This document shows positions 32,549 through 43,900 of a DNA stretch of 64,000 bases, one piece after another. Origin of the DNA: Codonopsis lanceolata. Its lineage: Eukaryota > Streptophyta > Magnoliopsida > Asterales > Campanulaceae. The notes beneath the pieces are model-generated. The model worked only from the letters and a program-made list of their open reading frames with translations, did not search any database and was not told the DNA's origin. The position numbers were made by a program, and so were the translations under genes. The stretch lies in NCBI GenBank assembly GCA_013146195.2, contig CM028377.1, forward strand, positions 29,368,602-29,432,601, read 5' to 3'. The stretch's first letter is position 1. The number at the start of each line of letters is the position of its first letter.

Positions 32549-35500
32549 AAGGGTATGTTTTTAAATAAAAGCAAATAGATTTGTGTATTCCCAATGCATG
32601 CATTTTTTTGGTGAATACATTAATTATATAGAATAAATAAAAGTTTACATTTTTGGCTAGCTAATTTAAACAAGAAATTACTATATTTGAAAGTACTAAA
32701 ATCACATATGTCATTATAAACATATATATATAGATATATAGATATAGATTTACTATCCTTTAACCATTGACATTCATATTGTGATTTATTAGAACATTAG
32801 ACCCAGATATATGGTATTTTATTGGGAAAAATGTTTTTTTAGCCAATGTATTATATGTTACTGACACAATTAACTACGTAGTTTGTAAAAGACAAATTTA
32901 ACTAATATACTAAAATTTGAAACAAAATGTATGAAATGGACAAACAATTTATACAAAATGTGACAAAAATCGTTAAGATGTCGTCTAACTTCGTTAATAA
33001 CACGCTGACGTGGCTATCAAGGGTTGGATTCGTTGGTGACTAGATATCTTGGACCCTTTGTGCGTTTTTAACATTTTAGGACATATATAAGGGATTTTGG
33101 TGGGAAATTTTGTCACTGTAAACCAGAAAGTCAAAGAACGACGGAGAGGGTTTGTTCGCGCGAAGGTTGTCAGATATTTTGTTGGAGGGTGTGTTCGAGG
33201 GTTTGTTCTTCTTGAGTTCGTGGAAAGCATCGATTTTGGAGAAGCTCAAATCTAGCAAAAAGCCAAGGTGGGTGTGTCTGCTTGGGTTCGTTGTTCAGCA
33301 AAAAAGCAGGTTTGTCTACAATATATTATTTTGTTAAATTTGTACACTTCCTGCTGGAAATTGTCTGTGTATACATGTTGTATTGTCCACTAAGCAGGCT
33401 TGTGTTCCCCATTTGGAAATAAAATGACTAGGGCTTTGTCTGTAGAATTGATATAAAATTTAGGGCTTTATGACTATTTTTATTTCTACATATAATTAAT
33501 GTTTAATGGTGTTGATTTGGTATTAAAAATTGTCAATTTACCATGGTGAATATTGTGCTAAGTTGGTAACCCCACCTCTGTTTATTGTGTATTGCATATA
33601 TGTCCTTTTTTGTCTTGAATTTTCTGAACAAAATGGTGCCCCCTATTTATTAACTCATAGCTTTGGATTGTTGCTATTACAGTTAGATAAAAAAATATTT
33701 TGACATTTTATTTTTCTATTTTGCAGAATGACTGTAGTTTTGGATTGTGCATTAACTATAGTGGGGTTATTAGATCCAGTCCATTATGGTACTATGATAT
33801 GGGTTATGTGGGAAGGTTTACTGATATGCCTTGTGAGAATTTTAACTTTTCTGCATTGCAAGAAATGATAAAGTCAAAAACCAGAAAGTCAATTGATGAA
33901 ATACACTACCAAATGTCATATGAAAGCATGGAAGATGAGCTTAGGTTTGTATAGTGTGATGAACAAGTAAATGATTTAGTTGAGGTTGGTAGAGGTAGCA
34001 AACAACTAATAAATATATATGTTGAGCATGATAATACTAAGGATGTAGATATTGATGTTGAACAAGACAATGCAGAAGAGCACAATGATAGTGATGATGA
34101 TGAAGATCTTGATTATATTTTGAGTGACAATGAATCAGATGATGTGGCTAGTTTAGATCACATTAGTGAAGATGAAGATGAAGTCAGTTTTTTTAGGGAG
34201 AAAAGGATTGAAAATAAGAGGAACAATCATCATACTTCCTCAATTGTTGACCCACCAAATCATGCACCGCCAATTGTTGAACCACCAGATGATGCACCAC
34301 TAATTGTTGACCCACCAGATCATGCACCACCAAATGTTAAACCAACTAGGTCAACCACTCCAAATACTACTCATCCTATGCCAACAATAATCAATGATGA
34401 TTTTATGGAACAGATTAGGAATTTTGGCGGTGAGGTGGATAAAAGTGGGTACAATAGTGAGTATGTGGACTCAAGTGATTATGATTCTCCCCCACTTTGG
34501 TAGTGACAATGACATGAAAAATCTGAAGGATAACTTGACCCACTATCCAGTCTTTGACCCTACAACCAAATGGGACCACATGTCCCCTGTAAATGGGATG
34601 AGGTTTGCTAACATTGATCAATTAAAACACTATGTCACATGTTATGCAGCAAACAATGGATATGATTTAAAATTTGTCAAACTTCAGAATTGCATGTAGA
34701 CACCCTCAATGTCATTGGAGGCTGTATGCTAGCATGATGCAAAAGGAACAATCAATTCAAGTTAAATCTTTGAGAGATACACATAAGTGTGTGAGAAAGT
34801 TCAAGTTCAAAATTTGTGGGCTAGCTTGGGTAGCTAAGATGTGTGCTAATGAGATAAGGAATAATCCTAGGTGGAAACTGATTGATATGAAAGCTTAATA
34901 ATGTCGTAGGGCTAAATTGATTGCATTGAATGAGGTGAAGGAAGCTTTGAAAGAACATTATAGTAAGTTGTTTGATTATGAAAATGAACTGAAAAGAAGT
35001 AACCCTGGGAGCACAGTTGTTTTGGAAACTAAAAGGTCTTTGTCTACAAATGAATTGATTTTTGATAGGTTTTATGTGTGTTTTGATGCATTGAAAAAGG
35101 GATGGGCCAGTGGTTGTAGGCCTATGATTGGCCTTGATGGTTGTTTTCTAAAAGGATTTTGCAAAGGGCAGTTGCTTTCAGTTGTAGGTAGGGATGGGAA
35201 CAATAATTTCTTTCCTATAGCATGGGCAATTGTGAAAGTAGAGAGTATCAGCACATGGACTTGGTTCCTTCAACTACTCAACATTGATATACAATCCAAT
35301 AATGGTAATGGTTTGACTTTGATAACCGATTAACAAAAGGTATGACTTTATTTATGTTATATATGTTTTAGTACTCTATTATGACTTTATTTATGTTATA
35401 TGTTTTGATGCACTTTATTTGGTTTATATATATGTGTTTGCCAGGGACTTTTAAATGCCATGGAGACTGTATTCCCTGAAGCAAAGGTGAGAAACTGTGC

Positions 35501-36619
35501 CAGGCATGTGTATGCCAACTTCAGAAAACACTACTCTTGTTTGTACCTAAGGAATCTATTCTGGAAAGCAACAAAAAATGGGACAATAGTGGAGCTTGGG
35601 AATTACATGGCTGAGATGAAAAACATAAGTACTGCAGCTTATGAGCACCTGATGACAAAAGAGCCAAGTAAATAGTGTAGGGCATACTTCTCAAGTCATA
35701 GTTGTTGTGACAGTGTAGAGAACAATTTGACTGAGTCTTTTAATTCTTACATCTTAGAAACTAGGAGTAAGCCAATAATTAGTATGTTGGAAGACATTAG
35801 GGTGGCTGTGATGGGTAGGTTGGTTGACAAAGCCAAAATGTTTATGACTCTTGGTGATAATATTTGTCCCAGAATTAGGAAGAAGTTGGAGGTTTTGAAA
35901 GATAGATATAGGGATTGGAGTATTGACCATAATGGTCAACAACGATTTGAGGTAAAGAAAGGAGCAGAGGGATATTCAGTTGACTTGAAGGAGATGGTAT
36001 GTTGTGATGGCTTATGACTTTGGCGAATGACTTTTGGTGATTGCATGATAGGATTTGTTACAAATTGTTGAAAAGTTGTTTATGAGTCGTTATAATTATT
36101 TGTTAAAAAATAAAAACTTGAAAATTAGTATTCATATTTTTATGCATATTTCATAAAAGGATGAAATGAAGACAATCAAATATTTATTAATAAATAGTTG
36201 TCTTCATGTTTAAAAAAAAAAAACAAAAAAACTTAAAATTTTGGCTTTTTGGCTTTTGGCTTTTCAATGCATAAAGGGTGTTGTACCTTACTTATTGGCT
36301 TATGGCTTATAAGTGAAACAAACACTCTAAATAACTACTCATTGAACAAACGAGCACTCAATGGTTTTGGAATAAGCATACTAAGAAGGCTTATGACTTT
36401 CCTTTGAAACCTTTGAATGGAGTTAATCAATGGGTGAAGTTTGCAAATGAGAAATTGTTGCCTCCAATTGTGAAAAGAATGCCAGGGAGACCAAAGTACA
36501 ATAGAAGAAGGGAAGGCATGAAAAAACCTCCTCCCAAGAACCCCAATGAAATCTCAAGGAAGGGAAGAAAGATAAGATGAACTAATTGCAAAGATCACAA
36601 TGAAAGGAAGATTAAAAGG

Positions 36620-36866
36620 ATAAGCCGAGATGTACAATAGGTGGTCGGGACTAATAGCACGAGTTACCCGGATAAAGTCATTATCCCCTCACTATTAATA
36701 CCAAGGGGGAGGGTGGTATTATTAGCGCCCTCACTAAAAAAAATTGGGATTAACATTTGTAATCTCAAAACTACCCCCGATATACAAGTGAGGATTAATA
36801 GCGAGAGCACTAATAATACTTGGATTAATAATACTGTTTATCCTTGTCCGACTACCAAACAAGCCC
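36620..36866. mobile_element. Tourist-like MITE copy in the MURA C-terminal region
   Basis: This segment is closely similar to the MITE at 52005-52305 (TAGGTGGTCGGGACTAATA, and the end GACTACCAAACAAGCCC) but lacks most of the left end. It lies within the coding region of the dead transposase. Confidence 0.7.
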
Positions 36867-36994
36867 CTAGAGTGGAAGATGATCAAGCACTTCAATTGAG
36901 AAGAAAAACACAAGGAAGAAAAGGCAAGTATCTTTATTTAGTTCCTTTAATATATTTAATAACAGTATATTTGCTTAACAATCTTTTTTTTTAG

Positions 36995-37443
36995 ATTGAA
37001 TATTGAAGTGAATCCTGAAGTCAACCATGAAGTCCTTAATGAATATGTTGAAAACCAAAGACAAGTAATGAAGTCCCTAATGACTAAGTTTGTATTATTC
37101 AATTTTGTTAAGTTTTATAAATTAAGATGTTTTGTTTTGTTTTTAAGATTGAATCCTGAAGTGAATCCTGAAGTCAACCATGAAGGCCCTAATGAATCAA
37201 GTGAAAACCAAAGGCAAGTAATGTAATGACTGAGTTTGTATTATTCAAGTTTTATAAATTAACATGTTTCTTTTTTTTGTTTTTAAGATTGAATCTTGGC
37301 ATGAATCCTAAAGTCCCTAATGAATCAACCAGAAAACAATCAAAAACAAGGCCTAGAAGGCCTCTAAAACTGTTACCAAGGAGGAATGTTCCAGCAGGGT
37401 TTGGCACTTACATCAATCAAAATACTGGAGCTGCATACATTGT
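36995..37443 (+). repeat. Tandemly duplicated mini-exon plus intron in the MURA gene
   Basis: Three successive units each have an acceptor (TTTTTAG or TTTTAAG), a short exon and a donor. The first two exons are exactly 70 bp (36995-37064 and 37148-37217) and encode LNIEVNPEVNHEVLNEYVEN and LNPEVNPEVNHEGPNESSEN. The third (from 37288) starts the same way (LNLGMNPKVPNES) and runs on to VPAGFGTYINQNTGAAYIV. Introns share GTAATG donors. Because 70 is not a multiple of three, adding copies shifts the frame. Confidence 0.7.
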
Positions 37444-38470
37444 GGTAACAGATTTCAATTTTTGTTTAATAGACTTTATATTTTTGTTTACTGTTTACTC
37501 GTGATTTTTGCTTACTCATGATTTTTGTTTATTGTTCTAGAGTTCTGGTAGATCAATTTCTTTGTCAACAACACCAAGAGAAGGATTAAATTCAAGAGTA
37601 GCCACCGGAGTCAACTCAAGTGTAGCCCCTACAGCCCCTGCTACATCACTAAGAGAGAGGACTGGTATAAACTCAAGTGCATCTCATGTTACATCACCAG
37701 GAGAGAGGATTGCAATAAACTCAAGTGCATCTCATGTTAGATCACCAACTACTGGTACAATTATTTGGCATGACATGAGGTGCATAAATAAAAGTCAGTT
37801 GAAGCAAGTCCTCCAAACAATGAAGAGGTTCATGCCTCTAACATGTCCTTCTCAAGGTAGCCAAACACCAAAGAGGCAATCCACCTACTGAGACCCAACC
37901 ACTGAGGATGTCACCTAGGCTCAAGAGGTTGAAGAAGAAGTTTGACTTGTGATGAAACATTAGAATGAATCATTAGAATGAATTAATAGGCATCTTATTT
38001 TGTGTATTTTGTTGATAAAATTCTGTTATGAATGTTTGATTGTCAAAACATATGGATGTTTGATGAAAGATGCCTATTACAAAACAGTTGTCTTCCTTCA
38101 TTTGTTAATGACAACAGATGTTTTAATCTCTTTGTCTTCCTTCAATTTCATTCCTTGTGATGTCAACGGGATACCAACAATTCATTAACCATTAACCTCA
38201 TTCATATTAACAGGATATCAACAATTCATATTAACTGGAAACCAACAATTCATATTAAACTCAGTGAAATTGATACAATACCAAAACATAAGCAATACAT
38301 TAAGGAATCAAGAATTTGCTTATTGAGCAATACTAACTCAGTCATATTGATACAATGCCAAAAAACGAGCAATACATTAAGAAAGCAAGAATTTGCTTAC
38401 CGAGCAATACAAACTCAATCATATTGATACAAACAGGACAATACCAATACTACACTAAGGAAGCAAGAAT

Positions 38471-39037
38471 TTACTTGAAATTTTGTTGCATTTTGATGTT
38501 TGCTACAATTAAGCCAACTACCAATGTCCAAGTCATCAGCATTGCAAACACATACCACCATTCTCTCTATTTTTCCTTTCCAAGTTGTTCTTCTAATTTT
38601 CGTGCATGTACCTTCAGTTTTGTTTTCTTTCTCTTCATCTTTTCAGCTTCTTCAACCATTTGTTTGGCTTCAATTTCAGTTTTGTTAATTTGATGCTTCA
38701 ACTCCACAATTTTTTATCTCAACTGCTCATAAATGATTAATTTTTTGGATCTTTCAGGTAATGCTCGATCGATCCAAACAAAAAAATGACAATGCTTGGC
38801 TCTATCCTGTAACAAAAGATATGAAACTATTAAAAAAAAATTAAAGAGCAAACAGAGAAAAAATACAAATGAAAACATAAAAATACAAACCTTATAGTTT
38901 GGGCATCCTATAAACCTTCGACTAGGGTTTTCATCACTCTAAGATGAACACATAGAAGCTCGAACACCACAATGGCAAACCTTATTCAAATTGCAATCAT
39001 TCTCAAGTTGTAAATCTTCAAAAATTGAGATTTCCAT
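38471..39037 (-). pseudogene. GRF zinc-finger / coiled-coil / membrane-anchor gene, antisense in the Mutator element
   Basis: Two exons, 38891-39037 and 38471-38806, with good GT-AG sites. Exon 1 starts at ATG 39037 and encodes CHCGVRASMCSS, a stop, then SDENPSRRFIGCPNYK. Exon 2 encodes DRAKHCHFFVWIDRALPERS. Together these are a GRF zinc finger (C-x-C, N-P-x-R-R-F-x-x-C, C-x-F-F-x-W-x-D). A Lys/Glu-rich coiled coil (QINKTEIEAKQMVEEAEKMK) and one C-terminal membrane helix (WWYVFAMLMTWTLVVGLIVA) follow. The layout resembles plant proteins of the At4g04775-like type. Three in-frame stops (one where Trp is expected) make it a pseudogene. Its function in a transposon is unknown. Confidence 0.75.
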
Positions 39038-39594
39038 GCTTCCACTTAAATTGATGCGCAAAACCGTGAGCAATCGACTCTAGTTGACAACAGGAATGAC
39101 TTTGCAATGATTGCTTTGAAAATCGAGCACAAAATCGTGAGAAATTGAAAATCGATATATCTGATTTTGAGCCCTAGAATTATTAATTGTTATGAAGTGA
39201 AGGAAGAAAATCACGTGCATCCATCGTGCCTTTTTTTTACCGTTGAGGATCCACGCAAACAACCACATCGTGTCCACATCATCACTCCTTGACGGCTTAC
39301 AAACAATCATTACGTATTTGGTTTCATTCGCCTTCAAAATATAATACATTGGTTATATTTATCTTATACAAACTATGTACTTAATTGTGTCGTCCCCAAT
39401 TAGTACGTTGCCTAAAAAACCATTTTTCCCATATTTTATTGGTCAAGTGAGGAATGAAGAAAATAAACAATCAGATAGACACTTATTCATGACCGAGAGC
39501 TTTATCCCATCATCAATCACTGAGGAACATGAAACCACCATGAATAAGAAACTTAAAATTGCTTCAATAATATCAGAGGATTACAACTTACAAG

Positions 39595-40328
39595 TAGGGG
39601 TGGCAAAAAATTATCCAATCCAATGGATTATCTATTATATCCATTATAAAAGATTTATTGGTTATTATCCATTAACACCCAATTAGGTTAATGGGTGTTA
39701 ATGGATAATATCCATTAACACCCATTAACAAAATGGATAATTATGGATAATTAACCGGTTATCCATCGGGTTTATCCACTAATGTCACCACCGTCAACGG
39801 TCTCCATCCACCGCCGACAACCACCACCACCCGCCGCTACCCACCACCGGCCAGTAATTGGTGCAACCTGAATCGGAAACCGCCACCACGAGCTCTTTAC
39901 TTAAAAATAGTAATAATTAAATACATAGATTAGGATTCGAACTCGAACAAATTGTTTTACAACAAAGCATGTTACCACTAAACTAGACCACTTTTTGATA
40001 TATATTTGAAAGTTAATATAAATATAAACAAGTCATTATAAAAATTATTGATTATTATAAACGTATTTGTTATTTGTTTTGGATTAAGAATATTTGTTTG
40101 TTATTTATAATTTATAATAATTTATAATTATAATGAATATAAATTTTTAATTTTTTAATAAGGTATTTGACTTTTTTATTTTTTTCTTGCTTTTACATAA
40201 TCATTTATTAGTGTCAAATCAATAAACACGTATATTTTCTATCTTACAACTATGAAGACTATTATAAAATTTTGACAACTTTATATATATTAGGTTATTC
40301 TTTAAGCAGGTGTTGTGTGAGTGCTCGC

Positions 40329-40396
<68 letters not shown>

Positions 40397-40663
40397 TTTT
40401 GTACGTTTTTTTTATGTGTTGTGATTGGTGAATAATGATATATCTAGAAAAGTAATACTCAAAAATAAATTAAAATATGATGTTACTTAATGGGTATTAT
40501 CCGGATAATATCCATTTATTAATGGGTAGAATTGGATATTATCCATTAACACCCATTAAGCTTAATGGGTGTTTTTGGATAATATCCAAAAACACCCATT
40601 AAGCTTAATGGGTACATAATGGTTTTATCCAAATTATCCGGTAACACCCAATTGCCACCCCTA
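39595..40663. mobile_element. hAT-type non-autonomous element
   Basis: A perfect 8-bp duplication CTTACAAG lies at 39587-39594 and 40664-40671. The ends TAGGGGTGGCAA are inverted repeats. Subterminal regions carry many copies of TAATGGGTGTTAATGG and complements that can fold on each other. An AT/GT microsatellite lies at 40328-40394. A tRNA-like SINE head is embedded on the minus strand. Confidence 0.88.
39927..39991 (-). repeat. tRNA-derived SINE-like head
   Basis: Read on the minus strand: GTGGTCTAGTTTAGTGGTAA (A-box like TAGTTTAGTGG), then about 30 nt later GAGTTCGAATCC (B-box like). Spacing and motifs fit the 5' end of a plant tRNA-derived SINE. It cannot form a proper tRNA acceptor stem, so it is not called as a tRNA. 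Confidence 0.55.
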
Positions 40664-40915
40664 CTTACAAGGGGCAGACAACTCCCGCTTGGAAAAACTA
40701 CATAGACTATAATTTTGCGTCACACCTCCTAACATAGACAATCTTTTCTGACAATTGAAAGTAACAATCTATAGCCAAAACATTTCGGTACTTCAAAACG
40801 AGAAAAAAACAAAAATAACAGTATCTTGAGGTGGGGTGAAAAGTTTCCTCTTCCGAGCATCTACGGTGCAAAGAGGTTAGTGGGGGCAGAGAGGCAGAGA
40901 GGCAAAGACTAAAAC

Positions 40916-43900
40916 TCATTCCAGCTTTATCCTATCCATGTCGGTGATCATTCCTTCAAGCTGCACCAGAAACATCACCACAGATATTATATGCACTAAA
41001 CACTCCCTCCCTCCACCTCCAAGAAGAAGAAAATAAAAAACAGTAAACTAGTTGCAAATAAAAGGGTACGAGGAACACACCTTAACAATTTGACGCAAGA
41101 AATAATCACCATATCGTTTTGGTGATTTTGTTTCAACTACTTCAATCAAGTCCTGTAGTAACACAGGGTAAATACAGATCAAGAAGAATAACACAATTGG
41201 AGATTTTTCATTGTACCTACTCCATGTTCCGTCACACTTGCCAGTCATAATACCTAGTAATCCAATGCTAGTAATATTACAATGTCTGGAAGTCAATACT
41301 GATAATTTTCTCATTCTCATGATCATTTCCATATGTACATCAGTATATAGTAAGAGTAATGCTACCTGCACCTAATAAATAACTAATTTTGGGAATTGAG
41401 GACATCCTATGTGTCATCTTATTTGGCATCTAATGGCTCGATTATGAGTTAAAAAGTGAAGTCAACTAGATGACACATCATTTTGTGCACAAAATTAGGT
41501 ACTCAAAAAGTGGCTCTAGCATTGCCCATAGTAATAAGCCATAAAGCAAAAGCAAGCTTCTGTGTGGGTGTGAGTGTGGGTGTCTATATACAATGACTGC
41601 TTATTAGTACACGCATAGGTGTGCCTGCAAAGGCATACCTTTACATAGAGGCAACTTATAGAGAGATTAACTTGCATGCTGCAAGACATGAAAGCATGCA
41701 CAATATGCTGCTGATTCCAACAATGTAGTCAATATGAGAGTTTTGACTCAAAAAACATTGAAGCATCTACTACTACCAGTCTACCCTACTTGTTTTATAG
41801 GCATAAAACAGATTCCTGCCAGCACAAACCCACACAAGCTCCACTATTTGTTGAGCTAAAGTGTCAATTATTAAGCCTAAGTTTCAATCTGTGTTAGATA
41901 AGTTTGGACCACAAACAGGAAGGCTAATCAATACACAATGAGTATATACATACATCATCAATGTAGAAATCAATATCTGCATTTGAGATGACATTTCCAT
42001 CAGCGCCAACGGAATGTGTTTTGTGCTTGTATGTCATTAAGATTGTCCTGTTGTAAGTTAATCCAATAAAATGGCTTAGAAAATAATATAAACCATAGAA
42101 TACAAAACTTACAAGCCAAACTAAAATCTTCATCATGCCTGACCTTAAAGTGGGTTCATCAACTTCCATGTAGGTTGCAAGCTTCCCCAGGGAAATAGTC
42201 GAATAAACTTTCAAGAAAGTACGAACACCAGACAATAGTTGCTGCTGCTTCACTTCATAGAGGAAGAGCTTTAACTGAAGCCTGTAGGCATCCTGAAAGA
42301 AGAAACCAGTAATGAGTGTATATGTCTGTGTATGAGGGAGATAGAATGCTGAATTTTTCATTTAACAGTGGAACATAATAATAGAATCTACTGCATTTAG
42401 GCGGATCCCTGTGCAAAACAAACAAGAGATAATATGAAACTCCCAAAATAAGTTTTGTTAGCTCAAACAATCAAACTGTAACATCAAATACGCCGGAACA
42501 AATGTTGAATAAAAGACAACAAAAATTTGGGATTGGAAAAGGAAACTTGGCCGTAGAATCAAGGAAACTTTGCCAATCAAGCCAAAAGAAATAGCACAGA
42601 ACTTCCATACAGAGCCGGATCTTCTGATTCAATGAATTAAGTTAATAAAGGATGTGCTGCTAAAATGCTTTCTGGCCATGAAAGGTAGCTTTTGCTATTC
42701 AAGTAATTACTCAAATGCGAAATTTAACAATCTTATAAAAACAGTTTAAAAAGAAAAAAGTGAGTTGAGAGGATTGTGGAAAGAAAAGTAAGGAATTCCA
42801 TCTCTCATCAAGTACTAGTTTCGCATGCATTTTTAATAAAGGAAGTCCATACCTGATTGTAATTTTCAAGAGGCTCCTCATAACTTGGGGCAGAGGGAGT
42901 AATAAACTTTGGACATGCATACGAAAAGAGCTCATCGTATAGGACAAATGCTTCATCATCATATCTCTGCATTCTCAACATTTTTTCACCATATTTCTCC
43001 CGTAGTTGAGAATTCACAGTTTCCTCAACCAGCTTCACTTGGGGGCAAAGAGAGAGAGAAATTGCGAGCAAAGCATACATCTGCTCATTCTTCTTAAGTA
43101 TTTGCTCGTACTGTGACGATTTCTGGTGATATTGTTTGGTCTTGTAAATATACAAAAGAATTTTGTTGAATTCACGTATGGCCTCAACATACCTGTAAGA
43201 ACACTAAAACATAAGCTCGAACTAGATGGCAACGATGTACACATGTTTTGGTGTAATACGCAAGAAAAACTATGCAGTGGAAGCCATTACATAATGTAAT
43301 CACAGTGATCCTCTATGAAAAGGGTGAGACGAGAAAACTCCATAACAGATTGCTAGAGGGCAATTAAGATGCAACTCAATTCAGCATTTGTCCCTATCAC
43401 TTGTGGCTACATGAATCCTTCTCCACCATTCGGTTCAATTTAAAGCAAGGTCATCACACACACCACACTCATTCATATCTTTATTTATTAGGGATGTTCA
43501 TGTTAGTGTTGGTCTTCCTCTTCCCCTAATACTCCAGGGATCTAATAGTAGTTCTTGTACTCGTCACATCAGCTTTTGATTTCAGCCCCTCTTCCTCATA
43601 TGGTTGATTCTAACTGCCCTCCAATGTTCAACATGCAGAACAGAACTGGAAACTTCCAAAAGCAAGGAGAACTATCAAGATTAAAATGTTGGGACTAGGA
43701 TAATTTCTTTCCAAGGAATAGTCAACTCATTGGAAGCAGAGACACTCCTGAGGTGATGAATTCAAATCTTCTATTATAATAATTAATCTGCCAATAACTC
43801 TCCCCGATATTATTGTAACTCACTCTCAAATTTTCATTGGCATATTTTTTCACAGGAAGAGTCAATTCCTTGAAAACAGACTCTTCTGAAGGTGATGAAA

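Larger units (their letters stand above)
30420..32823. other. Unassigned intergenic DNA with local repeats
   Basis: A CATCACGCTCGAACTC-type short repeat lies at 30426-30515. An open frame of 92 codons at 30510-30788 has no recognisable domain. GA-rich direct repeats of about 95 bp occur at 31920-32060 (GGAGATTCTGAGAGTCGC twice). The frame at 32351-32548 (LCRLYLELDDVGHAITSE, then LGDNWQLFHLPRNPSAP) looks protein-like but I cannot place it. I see no convincing complete gene. Confidence 0.4.
33727..37940 (+). pseudogene. MURA-type Mutator transposase, broken
   Basis: Order of parts: an N-terminal region (CINYSGVIRSSPLWYYDMGY, 33727-33954); an acidic stretch (34040-34200); the DNA-binding domain (GMRFANIDQLKHYVTCYAAN, then CRHPQCHWRLYAS); the MULE catalytic core (CRPMIGLDGCFLKGFCKGQL with the first Asp, then LITD before an intron at 35340-35454, then FPEAKVRNCARHVYANFRKH and ENNLTESFNSYIL with the likely Glu). 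About 320 bp of unrelated AT-rich sequence replaces the SWIM zinc finger after 36017. The C-terminal part resumes at about 36390 (PLNGVNQWVKFANEKLLPPI; MPGRPKYNRR). Breaks include stops at 33952, after 34895, at 35331 and at 35673, and frameshifts near 34495 and 34690. Confidence 0.8.
32824..39431 (+). mobile_element. Mutator-like element with MURA transposase and antisense GRF gene
   Basis: Long inverted ends match over about 70 bp: both read GGGAAAAATG(G/T)TTTTTTA inward, then share ACACAATTAA(C/G)TAC and TAGTTTGTA. The flanks carry TATTTTATT at 32815-32823 and 39432-39440, the 9-bp duplication of Mutator elements; the exact right edge is uncertain by one base. Inside are a decayed MURA-type transposase (plus strand, about 33727-37940) and a decayed GRF zinc-finger gene (minus strand, 38471-39037). 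This is an autonomous-type element that has died in place. Confidence 0.85.

Noticed and set aside
39927..39991. tRNA gene
   Set aside because: A- and B-box motifs are present but no acceptor or anticodon stem can be formed; a SINE head fits better.
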